Below are positions 11,776 through 23,578 of a DNA stretch of 64,000 bases, in pieces. Numbering within the stretch: position 1 is the first letter of the stretch; the number at the start of each line of letters is the position of its first letter. Origin of the DNA: Myotis daubentonii (Eukaryota > Chordata > Mammalia > Chiroptera > Vespertilionidae); assembly GCF_963259705.1 (NCBI RefSeq), contig NC_081846.1:89664641-89728640 (forward strand), read 5' to 3'. A program made the translations under genes and the position numbers. Below the pieces are notes generated by a model that saw only the letters and a program-made list of their open reading frames with translations, searched no databases and was not told where the DNA came from.

Positions 11776-13519
11776 TTTTTAATTAAGAAAATTTAGATAC
11801 TGAAAATGTAAATAAAAGGAAACATTATTTAAAATTACATTGTTAACATCAAGTTGTATTTTACACATTTTTTCTATACATATTCTAGCCTGGGTTCTTT
11901 AGTCTGTGTTTGTATCTGTATGTACAAAGATATAATTAATATTTTATCACACTTTGTCTTAATAACCTTCTTATTTACATATCCTATTAAGAATTGTATA
12001 GATGAAATATTTTAAATGTTTTAAATTTTAATCTTAAATAATGCCAATTAAAATAATTCTGTATCTTTTGCTTCAATTTTCAGAGATAAAATAGGAAAAT
12101 AAATATTTCAAATGTTTATATCATTATCTACATATTTTATATAGCTATCTAAATTATATTTAAGATAGTTGCACCAATTTATACTACCTCCACTGAGCTG
12201 AGTCACCTTCACTATAAGCACATTAGAATATTTTTATGAGTGCATTCCGTAAGTGGAAAAAATATCATCTTGTATGTACATTTCTTAGCTCTTAAAAATG
12301 GAGATAGATTGTGGAGAGATAGATACTGAAGGAGAAATTGCAGATTCATTAGGATTGATATTTGATTGTGTTTTTTTTCTTCACTTTATTGGCTAATTGT
12401 TCTTCACTTTGCCCTTTACCGTCTTTATTATGTGACAATTTCTGCATCAGATGTGTGTTCTATTGCCTGCATCCGGAGGCATGCTGCGTTTCTCTTGCAG
12501 GTGCACTGCTGTGCTAGTTTTGAGGGGGAACATTTCACCCAGTAATGTGAAAATCTTTTTTTCAATTACTCTAATTGAATCTAAATAGACATATAATTCA
12601 GGGTAAAAATACATGGAGGCAAACATGCTTTCTATGCTGTCACTGTTGAAGTCCTCCTTTGAAACTAGACCTAGCTGAAATGACTGTTTCCAGATGTCAA
12701 ATCCAGTTGATTTGAATCTTTATCAAACACAAAATGGTTCCAAACTTCCAAAGCACATTCAAATGTGACATTTGGTGATTCATCAATCATTGAATTCTCT
12801 CTCAGTCATACAATGCCTCATCCATGCAGCAGTGATATAGAATGATGTGCTTCAGATAACTGAAGTTTCATATTTTAAGCAACAGAATATTTTATATTTT
12901 TATTTTTTGAGCAAAACCTTTCTAAATGCATTTCAGGTCTCTGTACTTAATAAGCAGTGTATTTTTCCCAGAAATGGAGAAAATGACTACAAAGAGCATA
13001 GGTACTTAGAGTTAATCACACATAAATACTGATTTCAATGTTTCTATTTTCCAAATTTATGTATTTGATAAGTGTTCAACCTGTTCAAAGCCTGTTTTCT
13101 TCCTTTGTTAAAAAGGTAAATAATGATTTTTTAAAGCAATGCTGATAATATTAAGCAAGACAGTAAATAAGGGACTTAGTGTGGACATTGGCACATAGAG
13201 GATGGTCAGTATACAACATTTACTATACATTTTGATTCATCCCCTCTTGTCTCCCCAACATAAAAAAGGTGTTGCCTATCTAACATATATAATAAATTTT
13301 TCCTGACATAATAAAATGAAGAATAAGAAAATTCTGTAACCTTTAGCCAAAGAACAATGTCAGTATACAGGCAGAAGCAGAAATATAATCTCAACTCTGA
13401 GGTACTGTTGTAGTGGAGTAAAAAACTTTACCTATTTTGGACTTTTGAAAATTAAACTATTCAGATTAGCAGGAGAAAAACATACACATTTATTTAGTTT
13501 TTACATGACATAAGAAACC
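11776..13519. other. Mostly unassigned AT-rich sequence
   Basis: No repeat family is recognised. On the minus strand, 12450-12719 is a 90-codon open frame ending TGA at 12447-12449. An adjoining frame covers about 12675-12795. The translation looks protein-like (YFYPELYVYLDSI within it), but no family was recognised and there is no good start. It may be an old transposase remnant or chance. Confidence 0.3.
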
Positions 13520-13524
13520 TCATA

Positions 13525-13686
13525 AGAAAATGATGATCTCATTCATATGTGGAATCTAATGAAAAAAATAAACTGATGGACAAAATAGATCCAAAGACAT
13601 AGAAGCATGGGACAGACTGATGAATCTCAGAGGGAAGATGGGGGTGGGTGGGTGGGGAGAGATTAACCAAAGATCTTATATGCATA
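13525..13686 (+). mobile_element. L1 3' fragment, sense
   Basis: atatgtggaatctaatgaa followed by aaaatagatcc and acagactgatgaatctcag match the end of ORF2 and start of 3'UTR in bat L1s; compare 21776-21810. It is interrupted by the Helitron at 13687. Confidence 0.65.
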
Positions 13687-14123
13687 CTAGTGGCCTGGTG
13701 CACAAAATTTGTGCACTTGGGGGAGAGGGGGTCCCTCAGCCCAGCCTGCACCCTCTCCAATCAGGGACCCCTTGGGGGATGTCCAACTGCTGGTTTAGAC
13801 CAAGTGTCACAGGGATCAGGCCTAAACCAATAGTTGGACACCCCTCTCACAATCTGGGACTGCTGGCTCCTAACCAATCACCAGCCTGCCTGCTTGATCG
13901 CCCCTAACTGCCTCTGACTGCCTGCCAGATCACCCCTAACTGTTCTCCCCTGCCAGCCTGATCTCGCCCCCCACCTTCCCTCCCCTGCCAGCCTGATTCC
14001 CCTAACTGCCTCTGCCTCAGCCCCCACCACCATGACTTTGTCTGGGAAGGACATCAGATGTCTGGAAGATGGCTGGTCGACCTGGTCTAATTAGCATATT
14101 ACACTTTTAGTAGTTTACATAGA
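13687..14123 (-). mobile_element. HeliBat-type nonautonomous Helitron
   Basis: Reads CTAG (after A) to GA (before T) on the + strand, so it lies on the minus strand. The 3' hairpin at 13698-13716 is a perfect 9-bp stem with a 1-nt loop. The 5' end contains tctaattagcatatta in antisense. The core has the paired gatgtccaactg / agttggacacc inverted blocks typical of these bat copies. Confidence 0.9.
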
Positions 14124-14734
14124 TTATATAGGGTAGGATTCCTTAAATGGGGTGAGAAGAAGCCTTTTTCAGCAGGACAAGATGCTTTTGGCAGACAAAA
14201 ATACATAATCCCTATATCTGGACTGATAGCCAACCATATGCACTATATTGGCAAACTGGTCATTAAAATATTGAACCGCTTTCTTACACCTTATGCCAAA
14301 TAGCTGTTGCCCTTAAAACCCCTCCTCAACCCCCACCTTAGATTCTGCCTTCTCAGTACACCCAGATTTGGTTCTGATTGGTTGGTTTCTATGCCAGTCA
14401 GCATCTCTGAGCCTATCTCCGGGACTCATCAAAGAGGTGGGGATGATCAGCAGCCCCCATGGAGGCCCGGAGAGAAAGAGCAGCGCAGCTGCTGGCCAGG
14501 CCCGGATGGAAACAGAGAGGCAGGGGCTGATCAACAGCTGCCACAGAGGCTATGGATCAAACCCTGCTTCTCTCTCCAGGCCTCTCTCCTGGCCTGATGT
14601 TCAGCCCCCTCGGCAGTCAGTGTTGGGTCGCTATGGCAACCCAGCACTGACTGCAGGACTGACTTCCAGTCAGTGGAGACTTCAGTTGTTTTGGATGTTA
14701 CAGACCCTGGGTTTTTACAAATTAGGAAATGCAT
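14124..14734. other. Unassigned insert within L1 3'UTR; GC-rich core
   Basis: L1-like text lies on both sides (to 13686 and from 14735). The inner segment has a GC-rich part at 14360-14690 with purine-rich and cagtca-type blocks, suggestive of transposon cargo, but no Helitron ends were found. The ORFs here are short and unrecognised. Confidence 0.4.
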
Positions 14735-14880
14735 AACCCATGGGCACAGAATAATAGTACGGTGAAGGTATGGGGTTCTGGACAGGTGTGGGGTTGAGGG
14801 AGTCAATGGGGAAAATAAGGGGGGCATCTGTAATACTTTTCAACAATAAAAATAAATTTAATTTTAAAGAAATAAAATGA
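14735..14880 (+). mobile_element. L1 3'UTR end with A-rich tail
   Basis: gggggcatctgtaatac and caacaataaaaataaattt match the L1 3' terminus used in bats. It probably belongs to the same element as 13525-13686. Confidence 0.65.
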
Positions 14881-15335
14881 AGAACCAAAGAAGAGACAAA
14901 ATCTAAATGCTTTTATTCTAGGTCAAATAAAGGGAGGCAAACATATATAAAAAAGCTAAAGAAAAATTAAAAAAAAATAAAGACTTTTGTTTGTACAGAA
15001 TTTTTTTCAGCATTACTATCAGTTAAAAAATGTTTCTTTTTTTCCTGGTACAAGGAGGTCATATTTCATATGGGAGTTTCATCTCCCATTTTCAGGAAAA
15101 AAGGAGAGATTAAAATACTCTTCTTGCACTTGCTGTTTTTCAAGTTTCTTTAGTTCCAAATATTCATGCCAAAGCAGCATATTTGGGGGTGGTTTATTCT
15201 TCCACATTTTAAGATATTAAATAGTAACATTCATATTTTTGGAAAAAGGTATGACCTCTGGAATCAAAAATCTACATTTATTGATTTAGATCATGCCTAG
15301 CTCCTTAAAAGAGTAGCAGGTGAAAAAATGGTTCA

Positions 15336-15435
15336 CAAGGAACTTAGTGCAAATTACAACAGTATGAAGAGGGATATAGAGGCCATGAACAAGAACCAAA
15401 CATAAATGGAGAATGATATCTGACATCAAGAACAC
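15336..15435 (+). mobile_element. Orphan L1 ORF1 fragment
   Basis: About 100 bp from aaggaacttagtgcaaatt to cacactggat is a near copy of ORF1 text at 17344-17450 of the L1 just downstream. It abuts the 5' start of that L1 directly. Confidence 0.75.
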
Positions 15436-16229
15436 ACTGGATGGGAGAGTTAAAATGGTGGTGAAGTAAGTGGGAGCTAACAGACATGCTCCCAGGACAA
15501 AACTGGAATTACAACTAAAATACAGAAAAACCACTCTGTAAAATGAACTGAGAACTAGCTGGAGAGAAATCTGATAACCAAGGACAGGAAGTGGAGACTG
15601 CATAGAGACTGGTAGAAAGGGCAGAGGTGCAAAAGGGCTGGATGGACTCCCACAAACAATAGCTGAAGTATCAGAGAGAGATATCTCAGCTGTGGAGGGT
15701 TGCCACTGAGAACTATGGGGTCTAATCCCCAAGCTGGGCCTCCCAGGAGAGAGAGTACCAGAACTGAGAAAGTTACCCACATAATATCCAGCTGTGAAAA
15801 ACAGTGGGGTTGCTTATCTGCCAGGGAGAGATGGCTGGAAATGCAGGCACCCTCTCAGAGGGCCAATGCACAAAATTCTGTGTTCAGCCACTCACCTTGT
15901 ACTCTGGCAGAAGAATGGAAAAGTGGACTGGAGATGTATAAACAGAAGCCAGGGTTGGGGGATCATGGGAGAGAGCTCCTGTACTGAGTCATTTCCTCAC
16001 ACTGTGGAGGTCATCTTTCTCAGGCCAACCTCTGCTACCCTGACATTTTTGCTTGGGGGAAAGACAGTTGTCCCACCCTATTGGAAAATCCCATGTCCTA
16101 CCCTGTGGAATTTCTGAGGCCTATTAAGAGACTGAGAATAACAATAAGCCTCCAGTCAGAAGCAATTCTCCCACCCTTTGGAAAACCTGTCAACCCACCT
16201 GTGGATGATTGCTTGAGGATACTCTAGAC

Positions 16230-16442
16230 CAGGGGTGGGCAAACTTTTTGACTCGAGGGCCACAATGGATTCTTAAACTGGACCGGAGAGCCGGAACAAA
16301 AGCATGGATGGAGTGTTTGTGTGAACTAATATAAATTCAAAGTAAACATCATTACATAAAAGGGTACGGTCTTTTTTTTTTTAGTTTTATTCATTTCAAA
16401 CGGGCCGGATCCGGCCCGCGGGCCGTAGTTTGCCCATGGCTG
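16230..16442 (+). mobile_element. hAT MITE 1
   Basis: The ends caggggtgggcaaac and gtttgcccatggctg form inverted repeats. A perfect 8-bp duplication ctctagac, with TA at its centre as in Buster-type hATs, flanks it at 16222-16229 and 16443-16450. No transposase is present. Confidence 0.88.
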
Positions 16443-16450
16443 CTCTAGAC

Positions 16451-16662
16451 CCATGGTTGGCAAACTGCGGCTCGCGAGCCACATGTGGCTCTTTGGTCCC
16501 TTGAGTGTGGCTCTTCCTAAGCCTTAGGAGTACCCTAATTAAGTTAATAACAATGTACCTACCTATATAGTATAAGTTTAAAAAATTTGGCTCTCAAAAG
16601 AAATTTCAATCATTGTACTGTTGATATTTGGCTCTGTTGACTAATGAGTTTGCCAATCACTG
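16451..16662 (+). mobile_element. hAT MITE 2, adjacent to MITE 1
   Basis: The ends ccatggttggcaaac and gtttgccaatcactg are inverted repeats; the interior has ctcgcgagccacatgtggc, a different family from MITE 1. Left 8-bp flank ctctagac is shared with MITE 1; right flank ctttagat (16663-16670) matches 6 of 8. Confidence 0.85.
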
Positions 16663-17219
16663 CTTTAGATGTAACCCAGTCAGTCTGCAGGCAGAGGCAG
16701 TTCTCTAGAGACTTTGAGTCTTTGCCTGAACTAATTAGTCAGAAACAGCAGCTTGGATCCCCACCACAGACACCATCCCAGACTTCTCAGTGAGGTAAAA
16801 GCCAACAATACAAGCACCTTCAGCTGACACTTGCAGGACCAGCTCCGTGGGGGAAGGAAGTACAGCCCAAAACAGGGTCAATCAAGGTATGAGACTCAAG
16901 GCAGACACAGCCTCTGGGCTAAGGAGTCACCAACCATTAGACAGCTGGCATGACAACATTGTGGTTGAACCTCACTGGCAGCAAGATGAAGGGGAGATTA
17001 CTCCCACAAATAGCACATCAACAATCAGTCCCAATTACAACAGGAGAGCACAAACAATTAACACAAGGGACACTCCTAGAGCATCCAGCTCAGGTGAACA
17101 AAGAGACTACACCACTGAACCCCACAAGACACCTTTTAAAAAGGCCATCCCACAAAGACTGGTAGGCACAGCAGTTTTACTAGTACATAGAAGCAAATAT
17201 AAAGAGACAGATAAAATGG

Positions 17220-18080
17220 GGAGACAAAGAAACAATCCCCAAATGAGAGGGGAAAAAAAGAATCTCCAGAAAAAGAACTAAATGAGATGGAAACAAACAA
17301 CCTATCAGAAATAGAGTTCAAAGCAATGGTTATAAAGATTCTGAAGGAACTTAGTGCAAATTACAACAGCATGATAAGGGAAATAGAGCCCATTAACAAT
17401 AACCAGACAGAAATGAGGAATGAAATATCTGACAAGAATAACACACTGGAAGGGATTATAAGTAGATTGGAAGAAGCAGAGGACCGTATCAGCGATTTGG
17501 AAAACAAAGTAGAAATAAATACCAAATTAGAGCAGCAAATAGAAAAAAAAAAAAAAAGCAGGGAGAAAGGACAACATGAAATGTAACCACATTCCCATTA
17601 CAGAAATACCAGAAGGGGCAGAGGATGAGCAATGAACAGAGAGTCTGTTTACAGAAAAAATGTCAGAAAACTTTTCCAACCTGGTGAAGAAAAATACCAC
17701 AGAAGTTCAGGAGGTACAGAGAGTCCCAATCAAGATGAACCTAAAGAGACCCACGCTTTAACACATCATAACTAAAATGGCAAATGTTAAAGACAAATAA
17801 AGAATCTTACAGGCAGCAAGAGAGAGAGAGAAAATTGCATACAAAGGAATTCCTATTAGAATGTCAACTGACTTCTCAAGAGAAATACTGCAGGCCAGAA
17901 GGGTGTGGCATAAAGTACTCAAAGTAATGAAAAGCGAGGACCTAAATACAAGACGTCTGTATCCAGAAAAGTTATCTTTAAAATTGAAGAGGAAATAAAA
18001 AACTTCATAGACAAAAAGATTAAAATAGTATATTACCACCAAATCACCAAAGCAAAGAATGTTAACAGGGCTGCTTTAAG
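17220..18080 (+). pseudogene. L1 ORF1 remnant
   Basis: Recognised by the coiled-coil segment at 17287-17583 (SEIEFKAMVIKILKEL, then EEAEDRISDLENKVE) and the later C-terminal text near 17860-17960 (acttctcaagagaaatactg, gccagaaggg). It would encode the L1 RNA-binding chaperone. Stops occur at 17281 and 17584 and again within the RRM-like region, with a homopolymer A run near 17545. Non-functional. Confidence 0.8.
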
Positions 18081-18281
18081 AAGAAGAAAAGGAGAAGGAG
18101 AGGATCATAGGCATAAAGGAAATAAAATGACAATATATAAATATGTATCAGTAATAACATTAAATGTAAATGGATTAAATGCTCCAGTCAAAAGACATAG
18201 GGTGACTGCATGGATAAGAAAACATGACTTACATATATGCTATTTACAAGAGACCCACGTCAGAACAAAACATACACACAG

Positions 18282-18504
18282 GCCCTGACTGGTTTGGCTC
18301 AGTGGATGGAGCGTCGGCCTGTGGACTGAGGGGTCCCGGGTTCGATTCCGGTCAGGGGCGTGTGCCTTGGTTGTGGGCACATCCCCAGTAGGAGGTGTGC
18401 AGGAGGCAACTGATCGATGTTTCTGGCTCTCTGTCCCTCTTCCTTCCTCTCTGCAAGCAATCAATAAAATATATTAAAAAAACAAACAAACAAAAAAAAA
18501 ACAC
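18282..18504 (+). repeat. Ves SINE, well preserved
   Basis: Intact A box (tggctcagtgg, 18293-18303) and B box (ggttcgattcc, 18339-18349) of a tRNA-type internal promoter. CT-rich body and A-rich tail follow. Target duplication aaacatacacacag at 18268-18281 and 18505-18518. Sits in L1 ORF2. Confidence 0.92.
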
Positions 18505-20397
18505 AAACATACACACAGACTAAAAGTGAAGGAATGTGTGAAAAAAATTCCATGCAAATGGAAAAAAAAAAAAACTAGGGTAGCAATACTCATATCAGAC
18601 AATATAGACTTCAAAACAAAGGCAATGACAGGAGACAAAGAAGGCCACTTCATAAAACTAAAGGGAATTATTCAACAAGAAAATAAAACATAAAAATATG
18701 ACCCTTGTAAACATATATGCACCCAATATAGGAGCATCCAAATACATAAAAAACTCTTTATGGACTTTAAGGAAGAGATTAACAGCAATACAGTCATAGT
18801 AGGGGATTTTAATACCCACTGACATCACTGGATAGATCCTCCTGACCAAAAATTAACAAGGAAACAGAGGCCTGAAATGTACAATAGATCAGATGGATCT
18901 AATGTATATTAACAGAACATTTCACCCCAAAGCTATGGAATATACATTCTTCTCAAGTACACATGGATCATTCATAAAGATAGTGCACATACTAGGGCAC
19001 AAAACACTTCTACACAAATTCAAGAAGACTGATGTAATACCAAGCATCTTCTGAGATCACAATGGCATGAAGTGAGAAATCAACTATAAAAAACAACAAC
19101 AAAACACACTCAAATAAATGGAGGCTAAAGAGCATGTTTATTAAATATCGAATGGGTTACCAATGAGATCAAGCAAGAAATTATAAAATCCTTGAAAACA
19201 AATGAAAATAAACATACAGCCACCCAAAACCAATGGGACAAGACAAAAGCAGTCCTGAGAGGGAAGTTCATAGCACTGCAGGCCTATCTCAAGAAAAAGA
19301 AAAAGGTCTAAGAAACTATATAACCCTAAAACTAACTGAATTAGAAAAACAGCAAGAAAAGCCCATAGGAAGTAGAAGGAAGGAAATAATAAAGGTCAGA
19401 TTAGAAATAAATGACATATAGACTAAAGTAAGTAAATAAATAAAAACAGTACAAAAGATCAATAAATCAAAGAGCTGGTTCTTTCAAAAAATACACAAGA
19501 TTGATAAACTCCTAGCCAGACTCATCAAGAAACAAAAAGAGAGGACCCAAACAAATAAAATCAGAGATGAAAGAGGCTATATAACAATGGACACCAAAGA
19601 AATATAAAGGATTGTAAGCAAATACTATGAACAACAACAATATGCCAACAAACTGGACAAGCTGGGTGAAATGCACAAATTTCTAGAAACATGCAATCTT
19701 CCAAAACTCAATCAGGAAGAATTGGAAAACATGAGTAGACAAATAACAACTGATGAAATAGAAGCAGTCATGTTTTTAAAAAATCCAGCAAACAAAAGCC
19801 CTGGATTAGATGGATTTAGAGGTGAATTTTACCAAACATTCAAAGAAGGTCAAACACCGATCCTCCTCAAACTATTAAAAAATTTCAAGAGGAAGGAACT
19901 CTTACAAACTTTTTTTATGAAGCCAGCATTATCTTAATTCCAAAATGAGATAAAGATACTACAAAGGAAAATAATTACAGGCCAAAATCCCTGATGAACA
20001 CAGATGCTAAAATCCTCAACACAATATTAGCAAATTGGATCCAGCAATATATTAAAAAGATCATACACCATGATTAAGTGGGATTTATTCCAGGGATACA
20101 AGGCTGGTACAATATTTATAAATCAATAAATGTGATACATCACATAAACAAATTAAAAAATAAAAATCAAATGATCATATCAATGGATGCAGAAAAAGCA
20201 TCCAATAAAATAAAGCACCCCTTTTTGATAACGACTCTCAGCAAAGTGGGAATAGAGGAATCATACCTCACCATAATAAAGGCCATATATGACAAACTGA
20301 CAGCCAACATCATACTCAAAGGGCAAATACTAAAAGTGTTTCCCTTAAGAACAGGAATAAGACAAGGATGTCTGCTTTCAACTACTCTTATTCAACA

Positions 20398-20545
20398 CTA
20401 GAGACCTGGTGCACAAAATTCGTACACAGGTAGGGTCTCTACGCCTGGCCAGCTATTAGGGGCTTCTGGCTGTTGGCCAGGGCCTTCCTTCTGGCTGCCA
20501 GCCAAGGCCTCCCTTCATTCTGCACAACCCCCTTGTGGTCAGTGC
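20398..20545 (-). mobile_element. Helitron 3' part in L1 RT region
   Basis: Starts CTAG after A with a hairpin (ggtgcacaaaattcgtacac). The interior differs from the common copies and ends near cccccttgtggtcagtgcac. The Helitron 5' end and about 1 kb of L1 are missing at its right edge. Confidence 0.7.
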
Positions 20546-21829
20546 ACATCATGAGACAGAAGACAGAAAACAGAAATAGGAGGGATCACACTACCAGATA
20601 TCAAACTATACTACAGAGCCATTATAACCAAAACAGCCTGGTATTTGCACAAGAACAGGAATATAGATCAATGGATCAGAACATAGTCCCCAGAAATTGA
20701 CCCACATGATTACGGTCAATTAATATTTGACAAAGGAGGCAAGAACATACAATGGAGTAATGAAAGTCTCTTTAACAAATGTTGCTGAGAAAACTGGACA
20801 GATACATGCAAAAAGATGAAACTAGAAAACCAACTGACACCATACACAGAAATATACTTATGGTGGATAAAAGACTTAAATGTAAGGCATGAAAACATAA
20901 GAAAACACAGGCAGAAAATCTCAAACATCTTACGCAGCAATGTGTTTATGGATACATCTCCTAGGGCAAAGAAAACTAAAGAGAAAATAAACAATGGGAC
21001 TATATAAAACAAAAACTGTTTCATAGCAGAAGAAGCCACCATAAAATTGAAAAGGGAACCCACTGAAGGGGAGAACATATTTGCCAATGATACATCTGAT
21101 AAGAGGTTAATATCCATAATATATACAGTACTCATTCAACTCAACAAAAAGAAGACAAACAATGCAATGAAAAAATGGGCAGAAGACATGAATAGACTTT
21201 TCTCCAAAGAAGACATACAAATGGCTAAGAGACACATGAAAAAATGCTCAAAGTCCCTAATAGTAAGACAAATGCAAATGCAAACCACAATGAGATATCA
21301 CCACACACCTGTCAGAATGGCTGTCATCAAAAATTAACAAACAACAAGTGCTGGCAAGTATGTGGAGAAAAGGGAACACTAGTTCACTGCTGGTGGAAAT
21401 GCAGATTGGTGCAATTGTTATGGAAAACAGTATGGAATATCCTCAAAAAATTAAAAATGGAACTCCCATTTGACCTTGTGATCCCACCTCTGGGAATATA
21501 TTCTGAAAACCTTAAAGCACAAATCAGAAAAAATTATGCACTCCTATGTTTATAGCAACGTTATTTATAATAGCTAAGATTTGGAAATAACCCAAGTGCC
21601 CATCAGTAGGTAAATGAATAAAAAAGCTGTGGGATAGTTACATAATGGAATACTATGCAACTGTGAAAAAGAGGGATCTCTTACCCTTTAGGACAGCATT
21701 GGTGGATCTCGGAAATATTATGCTAAGTGAAATAAGCCACTCTGAGAAAGATAAATATCACATGATCCAACTTATTTGTGGAATCTAATGAACAAAATGA
21801 ATTGACCAACAAAATAAAACCCGGAGCTG

Positions 21830-22395
21830 CTGTTTTTCCAGGTCTCCCTGCAACACTTCCCACCCCATCTCTCCTCAGGCACCTCGAGTCCACATCTCCC
21901 TCCCTGCACCAAAGCCATGGTGAGCAGCTGCAAATGAAAACTCTTGTCCTCTGGGTTAAAAACAAAACAAAACAGATGAAAGGAAACTGGCTTTCACTCT
22001 GACCAGCTCTGGTCTGCTGGCTCCAGACTCGGCTGTGGCCAGCAGCCCTGCCGCCTTTCACGCTGGATGTTACGTGGGCCGGGGGTCTGGCTCTGGTGCT
22101 CTGGGCTGTGGAGCCCAGCCTGGGTTCTGGGCCTTTATCTTCTGAGGGAGCAGACCCTCCCATAGCCCAGTGCTCCCCCTCACTCTCCACCTGCCACCTG
22201 TCCCCCTGGAAGCTGGGTCAGCTCTCCCCTGACCTCGCCCTTCTGTGGTCTCCAGGTGTTTTCTGTCCTCTCTGGATAAGTCTCCTCCCCAGCTGGACCT
22301 CAGCTGGTAATTCCAGGTGCATGTTCTCCGATTTAGTTGTATTTCCGGTCTGGCCTGGGAGGACATGCCTATTTGGCCACTATTTTTTTCTTTTC
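21830..22395 (-). mobile_element. L1 5'UTR fragment, antisense
   Basis: Text such as gttacgtgggcc, ctctggtgctctgggctgtgg and the end ttgtatttccggtctggcctgggaggac parallels the antisense 5'UTR at 42735-43045. It follows the 3' end of the sense L1 directly. Confidence 0.65.
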
Positions 22396-22568
22396 TAGCT
22401 GTAGTATTTTAATTGAGAATTCTACTATCTAAAATTATTATCCAAATTAAATCAATACCACCTTTCATTAAGAGAGCTAAAAATGTACAGTACTAGGTAT
22501 GCATATGAATCCATTTCTTATATCCTTCTCAACTGCCCCCTGCTCATCAAGAACTGATTCATGAGTTA

Positions 22569-22751
22569 TCTATAACAATAACAACATAATATGCAAATCA
22601 ACCGAACAGCCATCTGGACGTCCTTCCGTACAAAGCTGAGGCTAAAGCCGCGGGATTGAGGAAGCTGCCCTGGCTGTGAGGGAGGGATCGGGGCAGCTGC
22701 TGCAGCTGCGAAGGCCTACTCTTGCACACATTTCATGCATCAAGCCTCTAG
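22569..22751 (+). mobile_element. Helitron H1 of a tandem set
   Basis: Begins TC after A (22568) and ends CTAG at 22748-22751. The next base pair is the TC of the following Helitron. Interior short, with aatatgcaaatcaaccgaac near the 5' end. Confidence 0.85.
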
Positions 22752-23219
22752 TCTATATTAAGAAAAAGGAAATATGCTAATTAAACCAGGTCAACTGGAC
22801 ATCTTCCAGACATCTGATTTCCTTCTGGACAGCTAGGGGGTGACCAGGCCAGCAGGAGGCAGTTAGGGGGCAACCAGGCCAGCAGGGGGCAGTTAGGGGG
22901 TGACCAGGCCGGCAGGGGGGCAGTTAGGGGCAATCTGGCAGACTGGTAGAGGAGGTTAAGGTAGGCAGAGGTGGTTAGGGGGTGATCAGGCATGCAGGCA
23001 GAGGGGTTAGGGGCGATCAGGCAGGCAGGCAGGCAAGCGGTTAGGAGCCAGCAGTCCTGGATTGTGAGAGGGATGTCCAACTGCTGGTTTAGGCCTGATC
23101 CCTTTGGAATCCAGCCTAAATAGGCAGTCAGACATCCCCCGAGGGGTCCCGGATTGGAGAGCATGCAGGCTGGGCTGGGGAACTCCCCCAAGCATGAATT
23201 TTGTGCCCCGGGCCTCTAG
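22752..23219 (+). mobile_element. Helitron H2 of a tandem set
   Basis: Begins TCtatattaag directly at the CTAG of H1 and ends gggcctctag at 23219. Interior has repeated gttagggggtgaccaggcc units near 22830-22905. HAL1 copy 2 landed on its 3' terminus. Confidence 0.9.
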
Positions 23220-23578
23220 TTCTTTTTTTTTTTTTAATTAAATCTTTATTGTTCAGATTATTACATTTGTTCCTCTTTTTTCCCCCCATAACTCCCCTCC
23301 TCCAAGTTCCTGCCCCACCCTCCGCCCTCACTCCCCACCCACTGTCCTCATCCATAGGTGCACGATTTCTGTCCAGTCTCTTCCTGCATCTCCCACACCC
23401 CTTTCCCCCCCAAGAATAGTCAGTCCATTCCCTTTCTATGTCCCTGATTCTATTATAATCAACAGTTCATTCTGTTCATCAGATTATTTATTCACTTGAT
23501 TCTTAGATTCACTTGTTGATAGATGCATATCTGTTGTTCATAATTTGTATCTTTACCTTTCTCTTCTTCTTCCTCTTC

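Larger units (their letters stand above)
18120..21790 (+). pseudogene. L1 ORF2 remnant (endonuclease and reverse transcriptase)
   Basis: The endonuclease start reads ITLNVNGLNAPVKRHR near 18155-18205, followed by YLQETH near 18240. The RT part includes the DAEKA motif A region around 20190-20210 and LRTGIRQGC near 20345. About 1 kb that should follow is absent: after the Helitron piece (20398-20545) the text resumes in the C-terminal part (agggatcacactaccag). Numerous stops and frameshifts. ORF2 normally supplies nicking and reverse transcription for L1, Ves and HAL1 copies; this one cannot. Confidence 0.82.
15436..21800 (+). mobile_element. Degraded near-full-length L1, sense
   Basis: Order seen: 5'UTR (from aaaatggtggtgaagtaag, with two hAT MITEs), ORF1 remnant, ORF2 remnant, end near the ggaatctaatgaacaaaat motif. 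A Ves SINE (18282) and a Helitron piece (20398) interrupt ORF2. Both ORFs carry many stops, so it cannot be autonomous. Confidence 0.85.

Noticed and set aside
15286..15780. 164-residue antisense open frame
   Set aside because: It is the reverse strand of an L1 5'UTR and ORF1 fragment.
18282..18504. Functional tRNA gene
   Set aside because: The A and B boxes are those of a Ves SINE with CT-rich body, A tail and target duplications; no cloverleaf continues past the B box.
21723..22190. 155-residue antisense open frame
   Set aside because: Falls across the end of an L1 and an inverted L1 5'UTR. GC-rich noncoding text with no motif.
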